NCBI RefSeq assembly: GCF_002968335.2 | Contig: NZ_CP134398.1 | Location: 5,642,001-5,706,000, forward strand | Origin: Mycobacterium sp. ITM-2016-00316 | GTDB taxonomy: Bacteria; Actinomycetota; Actinomycetes; Mycobacteriales; Mycobacteriaceae | Direction: 5' to 3' | Length of the DNA: 64,000 nt | Shown here: positions 1-7,309 of the stretch, piece by piece | How positions within the stretch are numbered: position 1 is the first letter of the stretch | How the letters are laid out: each line of letters starts with the position of its first letter | The notes under the pieces: model-generated | Seen by the model: the letters and a program-made list of their open reading frames with translations, nothing else | Databases searched by the model: none | Told to the model about the DNA's origin: nothing | Translations under genes and position numbers: made by a program

Positions 1-158
1 GCGGGGACATCTGCCAGCGGAATGTGCTGGGCGCCGGCCACGTGGCCGCGCTGCCATTCATCGGGCTCCCGCACGTCGAGCAGTACCACCGAGTCGTCGA
101 AGGTCAGTGGCAACGCACCGACCTCGATCTGCGTCACATCGTCGGACATGCCGTCCAT
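1..158 (-). CDS. rhodanese-like domain protein, N-terminal part (runs off the window)
   Basis: Rhodanese domains bind and move sulfane sulfur; small stand-alone ones act in sulfur relay or as inactive signalling folds. Reading leftward from ATG 158 gives 52 residues with no stop, including LLDVREPDEW, RGHVAGAQHIP and LADVP. These are the two conserved N-terminal stretches of the rhodanese fold. The catalytic Cys loop lies beyond base 1, so activity cannot be judged. A second ATG at 149 (MSDDV) is an equally good start. The frame stays open upstream to about base 380 and a GTG at 251 would add about 30 residues, so the start is uncertain. It is divergent from the small gene at 552. Confidence 0.75.
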   Translation of the reverse strand, partial: MDGMSDDVTQIEVGALPLTFDDSVVLLDVREPDEWQRGHVAGAQHIPLADVP

Positions 159-234
159 GCTGGCACGCAAGGCATCCGGACGCACCAGATTCCCGCGTGG
201 CGCAAGGTGTCGGACCGCGACAGCAATTTCGACG

Positions 235-323
235 CTATCCACAGTTTCCACAGGTTCATCCACAGGCTGCGGCACCCCCACTCGGCCGGTTTCCCTGGAC
301 TTCTGTCCAGTGCCTGTGGATAA
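235..323. promoter_or_regulatory. cluster of DnaA-box-like 9-mers
   Basis: TGTGGATAA at 315-323 is a perfect DnaA box (TTATCCACA) on the minus strand. CTATCCACA at 235-243 and TCATCCACA at 256-264 each differ from it by one base, and GTTTCCACA at 244-252 differs by two. Three copies run in the same direction within 30 bp. In mycobacteria the sodA-gltB block lies on the order of 100 kb from oriC, so this could be a secondary DnaA-binding site, or control of the rhodanese promoter. It is not oriC, since dnaA and dnaN are absent. From here to base 551 I see no other gene; the CRP-like site at 500 is listed separately. Confidence 0.4.
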
Positions 324-499
324 CCAAGGGTGCACGGCCGGGCATGATCAACAGCTCCAAAGGCAGCCTGAGCAAAATGATCAGACTCGGGGATCGCTGC
401 GGCGGACATTCGGATCGGCCGGATTCGATCGCGGTCCCCGCCCGGGCCCGATTTTTCTGCGGGCGAAACAGGGTCTATGATCGGCGTCACAACGAACCG

Positions 500-515
500 T
501 GTGACAGATCTCACT
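500..515. promoter_or_regulatory. CRP-like binding site
   Basis: TGTGA-CAGATC-TCACT at 500-515 matches the CRP-family consensus TGTGA-N6-TCACA in 9 of 10 positions, a motif shared by E. coli CRP and mycobacterial Crp (Rv3676). It lies 36 bp upstream of the ATG of the 50-residue gene at 552, where it could activate or block that promoter. Confidence 0.45.
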
Positions 516-551
516 GGGGGATGATTTGATCGTGCAGGTCAGGAGCTTGTG

Positions 552-704
552 ATGGCAGCACACCCGCTTGGTCCGGGTTCGGGGACGTCGTCTGATTGGC
601 ACGCCTCGCGCCAGTACACCAATAACCAGGTCGTTGCCCTCATTCGCGCGACGGTGATCGCGCTCGTGCTGCTGGGCGTCCTGGCAGCCATCGTCTTGCT
701 CTGA
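552..704 (+). CDS. 50-residue single-TM membrane protein, unknown function
   Basis: ATG at 552 opens 50 codons ending in TGA at 702-704, too short for a 60-residue ORF cut-off. AGGAG at 541-545 sits 6 nt before the start, an excellent ribosome-binding site. The N-terminal half is polar (ending near QYTNNQVVALIRA) and the last about 20 residues are a hydrophobic helix (VIALVLLGVLAAIVLL) that reaches the C-terminus, so the protein is probably a tail-anchored peptide with its N-terminus in the cytoplasm. It lies 143 bp upstream of sodA in the same direction. The downstream gap has weak GC hairpins and a likely separate sodA promoter, so co-transcription is unclear. I recognise no family. Confidence 0.65.
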   Translation: MAAHPLGPGSGTSSDWHASRQYTNNQVVALIRATVIALVLLGVLAAIVLL

Positions 705-776
705 CCGCCACCCAGGTTTCGGTGGGTCCCTGACGGGAACCCCGGTCCTTGCGGTGCACGCGGGTATGGACCAAGG

Positions 777-804
777 TTGAGGTCGAGCTTGTTGTCGATA
801 TACG
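777..804 (+). promoter_or_regulatory. candidate sodA promoter
   Basis: TTGAGG at 777-782 and TATACG at 799-804 are separated by 16 bp. The predicted start of transcription (about 811) leaves a leader of about 37 nt before the sodA GTG. Assigned by eye only. Confidence 0.4.
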
Positions 805-847
805 CGACGCCGAACTCCCTCGCGATCCATGATTAGGAAGGAACCCA

Positions 848-1471
848 GTGGCTGAATACACACTGCCAGAACTCGATTACGACTATGGCGCGCTGGAGCC
901 CCACATTTCCGGGCAGATCAACGAGATCCACCACAGCAAGCACCACGCCACCTACGTCAAGGGCCTCAACGACGCCCTGGCCAAGCTCGAAGAGGCCCGC
1001 GCCGGCGACGACCAGTCGGCGATCTTCCTCAACGAGAAGAACCTCGCCTTCCACCTCGGCGGACACGTCAACCACAGCATCTGGTGGAAGAACCTGTCCC
1101 CCAACGGCGGCGACAAGCCCGAAGGCGAACTGGCCGCCGCCATCGACGACCAATTCGGATCCTTCGACAAGTTCCGCGCCCAGTTCACCGCCGCGGCCAA
1201 CGGCCTGCAGGGATCGGGCTGGGCCGTGCTGGGCTACGACAGCCTGGGCCAGCGCCTGCTGACCTTCCAGCTCTACGACCAGCAGGCCAACGTGCCCCTG
1301 GGCATCATCCCGCTGCTGCAGGTCGACATGTGGGAGCACGCCTTCTACCTGCAGTACAAAAACGTCAAGGCCGACTACGTCAAGGCCTTCTGGAACGTCG
1401 TCAACTGGGCCGACGTCCAGGACCGCTACGCCAAGGCCACCGCGAACACCGGCGGACTCATCTTCGGCTGA
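848..1471 (+). CDS. sodA: superoxide dismutase, Mn-type (SodA)
   Basis: Converts superoxide to hydrogen peroxide and oxygen. In mycobacteria SodA is a major cytosolic protein also found outside the cell despite having no signal peptide. The start is GTG 848 with AGGAAGG at 835-841, 6 nt upstream. The product has 207 residues, the family length. Metal ligands His28, His76, Asp160 and His164 are present, as are the SKHHATYV and [11 protein letters not shown] signatures. Residue 145 is Gln. Mn-preferring enzymes of rapid growers have Gln here, whereas the Fe enzyme of M. tuberculosis has His145, so Mn is expected. A strong intrinsic terminator follows, so the gene ends its own transcription unit. 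Confidence 0.98.
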   Translation: MAEYTLPELDYDYGALEPHISGQINEIHHSKHHATYVKGLNDALAKLEEARAGDDQSAIFLNEKNLAFHLGGHVNHSIWWKNLSPNGGDKPEGELAAAIDDQFGSFDKFRAQFTAAANGLQGSGWAVLGYDSLGQRLLTFQLYDQQANVPLGIIPLLQVDMWEHAFYLQYKNVKADYVKAFWNVVNWADVQDRYAKATANTGGLIFG

Positions 1472-1490
1472 GTTCACCTCCTCTCACGTC

Positions 1491-1531
1491 AAGAGCCCCG
1501 CGCGCTTCGGCACGCGGGGCTCTTTGCTTTT
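1491..1531 (+). terminator. intrinsic terminator of sodA
   Basis: AAGAGCCCCGCG (1491-1502) pairs perfectly with CGCGGGGCTCTT (1513-1524) across a 10-nt loop and is followed by a T-rich run to 1531. The hairpin starts 20 nt after the sodA stop. Confidence 0.85.
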
Positions 1532-1655
1532 CGGACATCCAATGTTTCTGGCACTCGTGTCCTCTTGCGTGCTAGTGCCGGCCTACCGCATCCTGTGCAC
1601 AGCGACCCACAGCAGTGTCGGAGGCGGTTACCAGCAAGCACTGTCGGGAGGCCAC

Positions 1656-2189
1656 ATGGACACCGGAGCAGGTAGAGCGGTGGAGATCGCACCGTTCCAT
1701 TCACGGGGCACCCTCAAGGGATTCGTGGTGTCGGGCCGTTGGCCGGATTCCACCAAGGAGTGGGCACAACTGCTCATCGTCGCGGTCCGGGTGGCGTCAC
1801 TGCCCGGGCTGCTCTCCACCACAACGATTTTCGGTGTCCGCGAGGAACTTCCCGAGAAACCGGAGCCCGGCACGGTCGGCCTGGTGCTGGCCGAGGGCCC
1901 GGTCGTCGGGGAATCCGCGGTGCCGCCGGGTTTCTTCGCCGACCATCAGCCCGCGGCACTGCTGATGCTGCATCCGCCCTCGGAGACCACACCGTCGCTG
2001 CCCGAATGCGCCGGTGCGGCGTCGGGGTGCGTGTTGTTGCCCGGCATCCCCCATCTGGGCCTGGAGCACCGCGCCGCCTGGGTCGAGGCCGAGGCCGATG
2101 GCACCATCACCTCGATGGTGAGCCGGGTGGGCGTCGACCCGATCAGCCATCCCGACACCGCGATCCTGGCCATGCTGCTGGCCGCGTAG
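1656..2189 (+). CDS. conserved mycobacterial protein next to sodA (Rv3847-like), unknown function
   Basis: From ATG 1656 the product has 177 residues, matching my recollection of Rv3847, which has the same place after sodA. GGGAGG at 1646-1651 lies 4 nt upstream. The open frame continues further 5' to 1524, but that part overlaps the sodA terminator and has no ribosome-binding site, so I rejected it. The protein starts MDTGAGRAVEIAPF, has no signal peptide or clear membrane helix, and contains a Pro/Glu-rich stretch near VREELPEKPEPG. It appears to be a soluble alpha/beta protein. A hairpin at 2222-2239 may end transcription. Confidence 0.85.
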   Translation: MDTGAGRAVEIAPFHSRGTLKGFVVSGRWPDSTKEWAQLLIVAVRVASLPGLLSTTTIFGVREELPEKPEPGTVGLVLAEGPVVGESAVPPGFFADHQPAALLMLHPPSETTPSLPECAGAASGCVLLPGIPHLGLEHRAAWVEAEADGTITSMVSRVGVDPISHPDTAILAMLLAA

Positions 2190-2692
2190 CCCTCGGCTCT
2201 TTTCGCGGGGCCACCTCTGCCCACGCTCCGTCGAGCGTGCGCTCAGCAAACCTCTTCATAACATTTCGGCCACGGTTCGGCCACGATGCCGCGTCCGGCA
2301 GATGCCGAGCTCAGCAATTGTGCCGTCATGCCAGGGCCCGCCGATGTCTACCCGTCACCCACTTCGCCGGTACTGACAGCAAAGGTCAAGTGCAGATTTG
2401 CTGTGCGACGCCCGACCCCTGCCGGTCAGCCATGGGGTTACTGTGACAACAGATCAAGATCAAGGAATCTCCGCAAAACAGCGCGACCGTTAGTTTTTGG
2501 TTCGCCAGATGACAACGTCGCAGCGTGGGTGCGAGGTTGACGTGCTGCTACAGCACCCTGCAGCGCCCCTTTGAGCAGGGTAGTGTTACTTTTCAGTGGT
2601 TTGCACTTGGTTGTGGCGAGATCACTCGCTACGATGATCAGCAAATACAAACCTATTGCAGACAGCTCGTAGGCCATGTGGAGGAAAGTTAG
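2190..2692. other. 503-bp gene-free region upstream of espR
   Basis: No convincing gene. It holds a hairpin after the preceding gene (CACGCTC 2222-2228 with GAGCGTG 2233-2239, 4-nt loop); a tandem 10-mer TTCGGCCACG at 2265-2274 and 2276-2285; an inverted repeat GTGCTG-CTA-CAGCAC at 2542-2556; another, GCGAG-ATCA-CTCGC, at 2616-2629; and a likely espR promoter. In M. tuberculosis a membrane-protein gene (Rv3848) lies between Rv3847 and espR. It is missing here. Confidence 0.6.
2607..2635 (+). promoter_or_regulatory. candidate espR promoter with dyad in the spacer
   Basis: TTGGTT (2607-2612) and TACGAT (2630-2635) have a 17-bp spacer, and the spacer contains the inverted repeat GCGAG-ATCA-CTCGC. 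This would give a leader of about 50 nt. A repressor bound in the spacer would block the promoter; EspR autoregulation is one option. Confidence 0.4.
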
Positions 2693-3091
2693 ATGAGCAA
2701 GACGTTCGCCGCCCGACTGAACCGCCTCTTCGATACGGTTTACCCTCCTGGGCGCGGGCCGCACACATCGGCTGAGGTGATCGGCGCACTCAAGGCAGAG
2801 GGTGTCACGATGTCCGCTCCCTACCTTTCGCAGCTGCGCTCCGGCAACCGCACCAACCCGTCCGTGACGACCATGGCGGCCCTGGCCAACTTCTTCCGGA
2901 TCAAGCCGGCGTACTTCACCGACGACGAGTACTACGAGAAGCTGGACAAGGAACTGACCTGGCTGGCCAGCATGCGTGATGAGGGCGTGCGCCGCATCGC
3001 CGCCCGTACCGTCGGCCTGTCCCCCGAATCCCAGCAGGATCTTGCCCTCAAGGTCGACGAACTGCGTCGCCGGGAAAACCTCGACGGCTGA
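2693..3091 (+). CDS. espR: EspR, nucleoid-associated regulator of ESX-1 and cell-wall genes
   Basis: EspR binds DNA as a dimer of dimers, shapes the nucleoid and controls espACD and other cell-wall genes in M. tuberculosis. The product has 132 residues, the family length. The N-terminal helix-turn-helix (about residues 20-60, including SAPYLSQLRSGNRTNPS) is XRE-like. The C-terminal half (TWLASMRDEGVRRIAARTVGL and LALKVDELRRRE) is the helical dimerisation part. GGAGGAAAG precedes ATG 2693. It is convergent with the minus-strand 7-TM gene and separated from it by a strong double hairpin. The unusual feature is its new neighbours: an ImmA/IrrE-type peptidase pair, commonly linked to XRE regulators in actinobacteria. 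Confidence 0.95.
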   Translation: MSKTFAARLNRLFDTVYPPGRGPHTSAEVIGALKAEGVTMSAPYLSQLRSGNRTNPSVTTMAALANFFRIKPAYFTDDEYYEKLDKELTWLASMRDEGVRRIAARTVGLSPESQQDLALKVDELRRRENLDG

Positions 3092-3155
3092 TCCCGTTCG
3101 GGATCACCGCCACACAACGGTGTCGTCACGCGCAAGCGTGGCGACACCGTTTGTG
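3091..3155. terminator. bidirectional terminator between espR and the 7-TM gene
   Basis: ATCCCG-TT-CGGGAT at 3091-3104 is followed by a long hairpin. The left arm at 3116-3131 pairs with 3136-3151 (16 bp with one G-T pair) around the tetraloop GCAA. The long stem suits termination from both convergent genes. Confidence 0.75.
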
Positions 3156-3158
3156 CTT

Positions 3159-4319
3159 TCAGGCACGTGACGGCGTGCCGATCTCCAGTTCGCGAAATTG
3201 CTCGGCGATGGCGAGTATCCACTCCCGGTCCGAATAGGTCGTCGGCTGGCGCAGCCAGTTCAGCCCCGGAAAGGCCGCGTGCGCTTCTTCACGGCCCACA
3301 CCGCGGCCAGCGAAAATCCACTCCGCGATACCGCGGGCTTGTTCATCGGCGGGCACCGGCGGCGAATCGAGATCCGCGATATCGGCGATGTTCAGGGACT
3401 GCTCGATATCGCGCTGGCCCGCGGTGGCGTCCACCGTGCGAAGCCGCGCGCCCTCGGCCGCAATGGCTTCCAGGTACAGCGAGTCCGAAATCAGTGACAT
3501 CTGCTCGGCGACCCGGAACAGCAGCGGTCCGCGGGGCCGCACGCCGATACCCACGTCCGGGTGCCGGGTGTTGAGCTCCGCCAGCAGCGGCTGGATCGTG
3601 CGCAGCTCCCGGCGCGCACCGAACCAATCCTCCACGCTGGGCAACAACGATCCGCCGGCCACCACCAGCATCGCGCAACCCAGCAGCGTCGCGGCCGCAC
3701 CCACACCGAGGACGTCGGTGTTGCCCACCGCGCGGAGCAGAAAGAAGGCACTCGACAAGACCATGAGAACCATGCCGATGCTGAAGACGAAAAGGGCACG
3801 GCCCCGCCGGGTCCGGTTGGAATGACGCACCCCCGCCCACGCGACGAGAGTCAGCGCGAGCAGCACGTAGAGCAGTGGCAGCAGCCACGACGACGAGCCG
3901 CCCGGCGCCAGGTTTCGCCGCATGTACTCCTCGGGCGCCATCTCCGGCATCTGCGGGGCCCGGAAGAACGCCACCAGGGTGGCGACCGCGATGGCGGCCG
4001 CAACGATGTATTGGCCGATGGCGATGCGGCGGATGGCGGTCGGTTTACGCTCCGACGCCACCGTCGTGATCATCACGCAGCTGCCCGCCGCGCAGCCGAT
4101 CAACGCAACCTGACTGAGCGCGACCGCGACGTTCGGCCACCGCAGGGCGGTGTCGATCAGCAGGGTCAACGGCTGCCAGTTGAGCGCTGCGACGATACCG
4201 AGACTGCCCAGCGCGAGGATCATCGCTGTGCTCACCAGGGATTGCTTGTTGACCAGCGCCCACCCGATTCGCAAGCCGGTCGCCAGCCCGAGGAGACCGG
4301 CGATCACCCAGACGATCAA
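3159..4319 (-). CDS. 7-TM membrane protein with C-terminal soluble domain (MAB_1171c-like)
   Basis: 386 residues. Seven hydrophobic helices lie in the first about 230 residues (near 3-23, 33-55, 66-88, 100-120, 143-164, 175-198, 203-226), followed by about 155 soluble residues that include LRTVDATAGQRDIEQSL and SDREWILAIAEQF. This architecture next to an ImmA/IrrE-type peptidase matches a widespread, functionally unassigned actinobacterial pair often annotated MAB_1171c family. It starts at TTG 4319-4317, overlapping the TGA of the peptidase gene, so translation should be coupled. A role as membrane sensor or effector partner of the peptidase is inference. Confidence 0.75.
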   Translation of the reverse strand: MIVWVIAGLLGLATGLRIGWALVNKQSLVSTAMILALGSLGIVAALNWQPLTLLIDTALRWPNVAVALSQVALIGCAAGSCVMITTVASERKPTAIRRIAIGQYIVAAAIAVATLVAFFRAPQMPEMAPEEYMRRNLAPGGSSSWLLPLLYVLLALTLVAWAGVRHSNRTRRGRALFVFSIGMVLMVLSSAFFLLRAVGNTDVLGVGAAATLLGCAMLVVAGGSLLPSVEDWFGARRELRTIQPLLAELNTRHPDVGIGVRPRGPLLFRVAEQMSLISDSLYLEAIAAEGARLRTVDATAGQRDIEQSLNIADIADLDSPPVPADEQARGIAEWIFAGRGVGREEAHAAFPGLNWLRQPTTYSDREWILAIAEQFRELEIGTPSRA

Positions 4320-4807
4320 CCAAACGCCTCCCCGAGCCGCACCTGCACGATCGACGAGCGATCGGACGGTAGCCGGCCAAGACGATAGATGAGCAGCGCG
4401 GCGAAGTCCTCGGCCTCCTGCTCGGCCTCTTCACCCGCGGGGCCCATACACCCGGTCCGCTGGTTGAGCATGTACCCGATGAGGTCGGACCCGGCCAGCT
4501 CCATGGTCTCCCGCGCGGCCTCCACCACGGGGGTGCCTGCATGACCGAGCACGAGATGGCCCAGCTCGTGTGCCAGCGTGCGGTCCCAGGCGGGCAGCCC
4601 CTTCTGGATCAGAAAGACATCATGATCGGCGTACTGGCGCCACTGTCCACAGACACCCGGGGGCAGATCGGCCATCTTGATCCGGATCGGACGGCCCTGA
4701 TCCTCGGCGACCGCTTCGACCAGACGCGGCAACGACACCTCGCCACGGCGTGGCGCAAGGTCGAGCACGGAACTGACCGCGCGCGTCACGCGTCGACTTG
4801 CCGGCAT
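4316..4807 (-). CDS. ImmA/IrrE-type zinc metallopeptidase
   Basis: 163 residues with the zinc motif HELGHLVLGH at about residues 80-89, where the two His and the Glu form the HExxH site. A Glu/Ala-rich helix (GEEAEQEAEDFAALL) could supply the third ligand. ImmA and IrrE relatives cleave or de-repress XRE-type repressors in response to a signal. ATG 4807 has AAAGGAG 6 nt upstream. The stop overlaps the start of the 7-TM gene. The nearest XRE-type protein is EspR, 1.2 kb away and convergent. Whether EspR is a substrate is unknown. The pair is not part of the M. tuberculosis layout I recall here, so it looks like an insertion. Confidence 0.85.
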   Translation of the reverse strand: MPASRRVTRAVSSVLDLAPRRGEVSLPRLVEAVAEDQGRPIRIKMADLPPGVCGQWRQYADHDVFLIQKGLPAWDRTLAHELGHLVLGHAGTPVVEAARETMELAGSDLIGYMLNQRTGCMGPAGEEAEQEAEDFAALLIYRLGRLPSDRSSIVQVRLGEAFG

Positions 4808-4870
4808 GGCCTTCTCCTTTCCCTCAGGTCCACTATGGTGCTCCGCTGCCTGGCGGATGTCCGAATCCGG

Positions 4871-5917
4871 TCAACTCGAGAACCTTGCTGAACCGTTGGC
4901 CCGGATCGCCAGGCCCGCACGCGCCTGCCGATAGCCGATCAACCCACCTACGCCGGTGAGCAGCATGATGCCGGTTGCTCCCGGGACCGCGACGGCGATG
5001 ACCTGAGGCATTCCGGCCGTCCGGAGGTATTCGCCGTACCCCGCGCGATAGGACGCAGGCACCACGGTGTCATTGCGTGGTGCGGCGGGGCGCTCGGCCG
5101 GCGTGACCCGTGACGGGGCGGGCGGCCTCACAGAACTCCCGGGTGCCTGAGCTCTCGGTCCCGCGCCGCCTCCGCCACCCAGACCGGGCACCGGCGGCGG
5201 CAGCACGATGACGGGCATCGACAGCACCGGCATGGCCGCCGGCGCGACAAGTCCTGGCAGGGGTTCCTGGGGGTCGGGGACCACCGGCAGCACCGGGGAT
5301 TCCGGGAGCAGTTCGCGCGGCGGCGGTATCTCAAGCCCGGGGGGAGCACCCGGGCGGCCGGCCGGCGACTGAGCCGTCGACGGCGCGCCGCCACCGTAAC
5401 CGTCGCCGCCGTTCGGCGCCGACGAGTCGTTGTCGGGCGGCAGTGGCCACCAGCCCCAACCGCACTCGTCGTCTTCTTCGTCTTCTTCGTCCTCGCCCTT
5501 GTCGACGGCATCAGCGGTCGGCACGATGTCGTCGTGTTCGCCGGGAGCAACGCCGGGCGGGGCTTCGCCGGCTTCGCCTGCGGCCTCGGGGAGTTTGCTG
5601 GAGTCGCTCTCGGCGGCATCGGCCGAGCGCGTCGGAAGTTCCGCGGTTCCCGCTGGTGAATGCGCCGAACGCGGGCCCGGCGAACCCGGTCCGGCCCGGG
5701 TCACCGTATCGACGCCGCGCGGTGCACTGCGACGGGACTGACCAGCAGTCTCGTCTGAGCCCTGACCCGCGGACCCGGCACCCCCTGCGTCCCCGCTGCT
5801 GTCGGGCTCGGCTAACGCCACGGCTCCGGACGCACCACCCACGAACAGGCCCGATGACACCAGGCAGGCAGCCGCGGCGACTCGCATGCGCGAACCCACG
5901 TCGTCACCACCCCTCAT
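4871..5917 (-). CDS. exported proline-rich protein with acidic segment and C-terminal TM helix
   Basis: 348 residues from ATG 5917; a second ATG at 5887 (MRVAAAACLVSSGLF) gives a cleaner signal peptide, with likely cleavage after the Ala/Gly run near VALAEP. The mature part is low complexity: Gly/Ser/Ala-rich, then a run of acidic residues (DKGEDEEDEEDDE) followed directly by CGWGWWPLPP, then long Pro-rich stretches. A hydrophobic helix near residues 306-330 (VIAVAVPGATGIMLLTGVGG) and a basic tail end the protein. The layout is that of a surface protein spanning the cell wall with a C-terminal membrane anchor. No enzyme motif is visible. It ends 63 bp upstream of the peptidase gene on the same strand and may be transcribed with it. 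Confidence 0.75.
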   Translation of the reverse strand: MRGGDDVGSRMRVAAAACLVSSGLFVGGASGAVALAEPDSSGDAGGAGSAGQGSDETAGQSRRSAPRGVDTVTRAGPGSPGPRSAHSPAGTAELPTRSADAAESDSSKLPEAAGEAGEAPPGVAPGEHDDIVPTADAVDKGEDEEDEEDDECGWGWWPLPPDNDSSAPNGGDGYGGGAPSTAQSPAGRPGAPPGLEIPPPRELLPESPVLPVVPDPQEPLPGLVAPAAMPVLSMPVIVLPPPVPGLGGGGGAGPRAQAPGSSVRPPAPSRVTPAERPAAPRNDTVVPASYRAGYGEYLRTAGMPQVIAVAVPGATGIMLLTGVGGLIGYRQARAGLAIRANGSARFSS

Positions 5918-6107
5918 GGCGTCTCACGGCGCACAGGCAATCGTTTCGGCAATTGTCGCATACACCGGTGGATGTGTTTGCTGCTGAAAGTAATCCGGTT
6001 CGGCGCAAGGCCGCCGAGAGTGGTATGGCCGGCAGAACGATAGGGTTGGCCGCATCGTGGCACCGTCATCGGGGCGACGCGGACGAGATGACCGGGAGGC
6101 AATGCCG

Positions 6108-6776
6108 ATGGGCCTGTTCACGCAACGCAAGAGCCGGTCGGCCCGGCGCGCCGAGGCTCGGGCCATCAGGCGCGCGACCAAAACCAAGGCCAAACTGGAG
6201 GCCAAGCTCGGGGCGCGCAACGACGCGCGGCGTATCAAGGCCGATCGCAAGGCGCAGACCCAGGCAGTCAAGGCACAGCTCAAGGCCCAACGGGATAGCG
6301 ACCGTGCCGCACTCAAGGTTGCTGAGACCCAACTCAAGGCGGTCCGCGAGGGCAAACTGCTGTCCCCGATGAAGATTCGCCGGACCCTCACCGTGTCCCG
6401 ACTGCTGGCGCCGGTCCTGGTGCCGCTGGCCTACCGCGGTGCGATCGCGATCCGCGGCCTGCTCGACCAGCGCCGCGCCGATCAGCTCGGTGTCCCGCTG
6501 GCCCAGATCGGTCAGTTCTCCGGGCACGGAGCGATCCTGTCGGCCCGGATCAACGGGGCCGAACAGGCCATCCGACGGGTCGTCGAGAAGAACCCCAAGG
6601 ACGCCGAGACCAAGCAGTTCGTGGCCGCCATCAACGACCGGTTGACCGACCTGTCCGCTGCCGTCACCGCCGCGGAGAACATGCCCACGGCACGCCGCAA
6701 GGCCGCTCACGCGGCCATCGGCGAACAGCTCGACGGTATCGACGCCGACGTGATGGCGCGGCTCGGCCTGGTGTGA
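6108..6776 (+). CDS. conserved basic coiled-coil protein (Rv3850-like, DUF6474)
   Basis: 222 residues from ATG 6108, chosen because GGGAGG (6094-6099) lies 8 nt upstream; the earlier ATG at 6102 is too close to it. The N-terminal about 80 residues are Lys/Arg/Ala-rich and helical (KSRSARRAEARAIRRATKTK), followed by a short hydrophobic stretch (LLAPVLVPLAYRGAIAIRG) that could touch the membrane, then a helical C-terminal half. It holds the place of Rv3850 downstream of espR. The function is unknown. The stop TGA shares its last base with the ATG of the CopC gene, so the two are translationally coupled. Confidence 0.85.
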   Translation: MGLFTQRKSRSARRAEARAIRRATKTKAKLEAKLGARNDARRIKADRKAQTQAVKAQLKAQRDSDRAALKVAETQLKAVREGKLLSPMKIRRTLTVSRLLAPVLVPLAYRGAIAIRGLLDQRRADQLGVPLAQIGQFSGHGAILSARINGAEQAIRRVVEKNPKDAETKQFVAAINDRLTDLSAAVTAAENMPTARRKAAHAAIGEQLDGIDADVMARLGLV

Positions 6777-7309
6777 TGTCGATGTACGCACGGATCCTGG
6801 CACCCCTGTTGGCTCTGCTCCTGACGGGGCTGACATTGGCCGGGGCCGGTCCCGCCGCGGCGCACGCCACACTGATCTCCTCGGATCCGGCGCCCGGCAC
6901 GGCACTGGCGGCGGCCCCCACGAAGGTCAGCGCCACCTTCAGCGAAGACCTGCAGACCGCGTTCGCGGCGATGACCGTCGTCGGCCCGGACGGCAATCTG
7001 TGGTCTACCGGTGACGTCCGGGTGAGCGGCCCGGTGGCAGAGGTCGACGTGCGCCCACTCGGTCCGGCGGGCACCTATACGGCCAACTACCGCGTCACCT
7101 CCGCGGACGGCCACGTCATCACCGGATCGTGGGCTTTCGAGCTGACCGCCGGCGAAGCGGGTACGCTCGGTCCGTCGGTCGCGCCTGCTCCCGCACCCGC
7201 CGCCGCGCCGGCAGCAGCGACTGATGACGGCCTTCCGGTGTGGCCGTTCGTGATCGCGGCGGTGGTGCTCATCGGTGCCGGCGTGTGGTGGAGCCGACGC
7301 CGCACGTGA
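6776..7309 (+). CDS. CopC/YobA-type copper-binding exported protein
   Basis: 177 residues from ATG 6776, which overlaps the upstream stop (TGATG); GTG 6773 is the alternative. The signal peptide (LLALLLTGLTLAGAGPAAA) ends at AHA, leaving the mature protein to begin with His (HATLISSDPAPG), the hallmark N-terminal copper ligand of CopC. The beta-sandwich motifs VSATFSEDLQ and TYTANYRVTSADGHVITG follow, the latter with a conserved DGH. Then come a Pro/Ala linker and a C-terminal TM helix (VWPFVIAAVVLIGAGVWW) with a basic stop-transfer. It is followed immediately by CopD, the usual partner for copper uptake across the membrane. Confidence 0.92.
   Translation: MSMYARILAPLLALLLTGLTLAGAGPAAAHATLISSDPAPGTALAAAPTKVSATFSEDLQTAFAAMTVVGPDGNLWSTGDVRVSGPVAEVDVRPLGPAGTYTANYRVTSADGHVITGSWAFELTAGEAGTLGPSVAPAPAPAAAPAAATDDGLPVWPFVIAAVVLIGAGVWWSRRRT

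Noticed and set aside
1524..1655. 44-codon extension of the Rv3847-like protein
   Set aside because: Overlaps the sodA terminator; ATG 1656 has GGGAGG and gives the 177 residues expected for the family.
2438..2764. Minus-strand frame across the espR upstream region
   Set aside because: No ribosome-binding site, low-complexity sequence and overlap with the espR start; treated as non-coding.
5443..6372. 309-codon plus-strand frame across the Pro-rich gene and the DUF6474-like gene
   Set aside because: Arg/Pro-rich shadow of the two real genes, no start signals.
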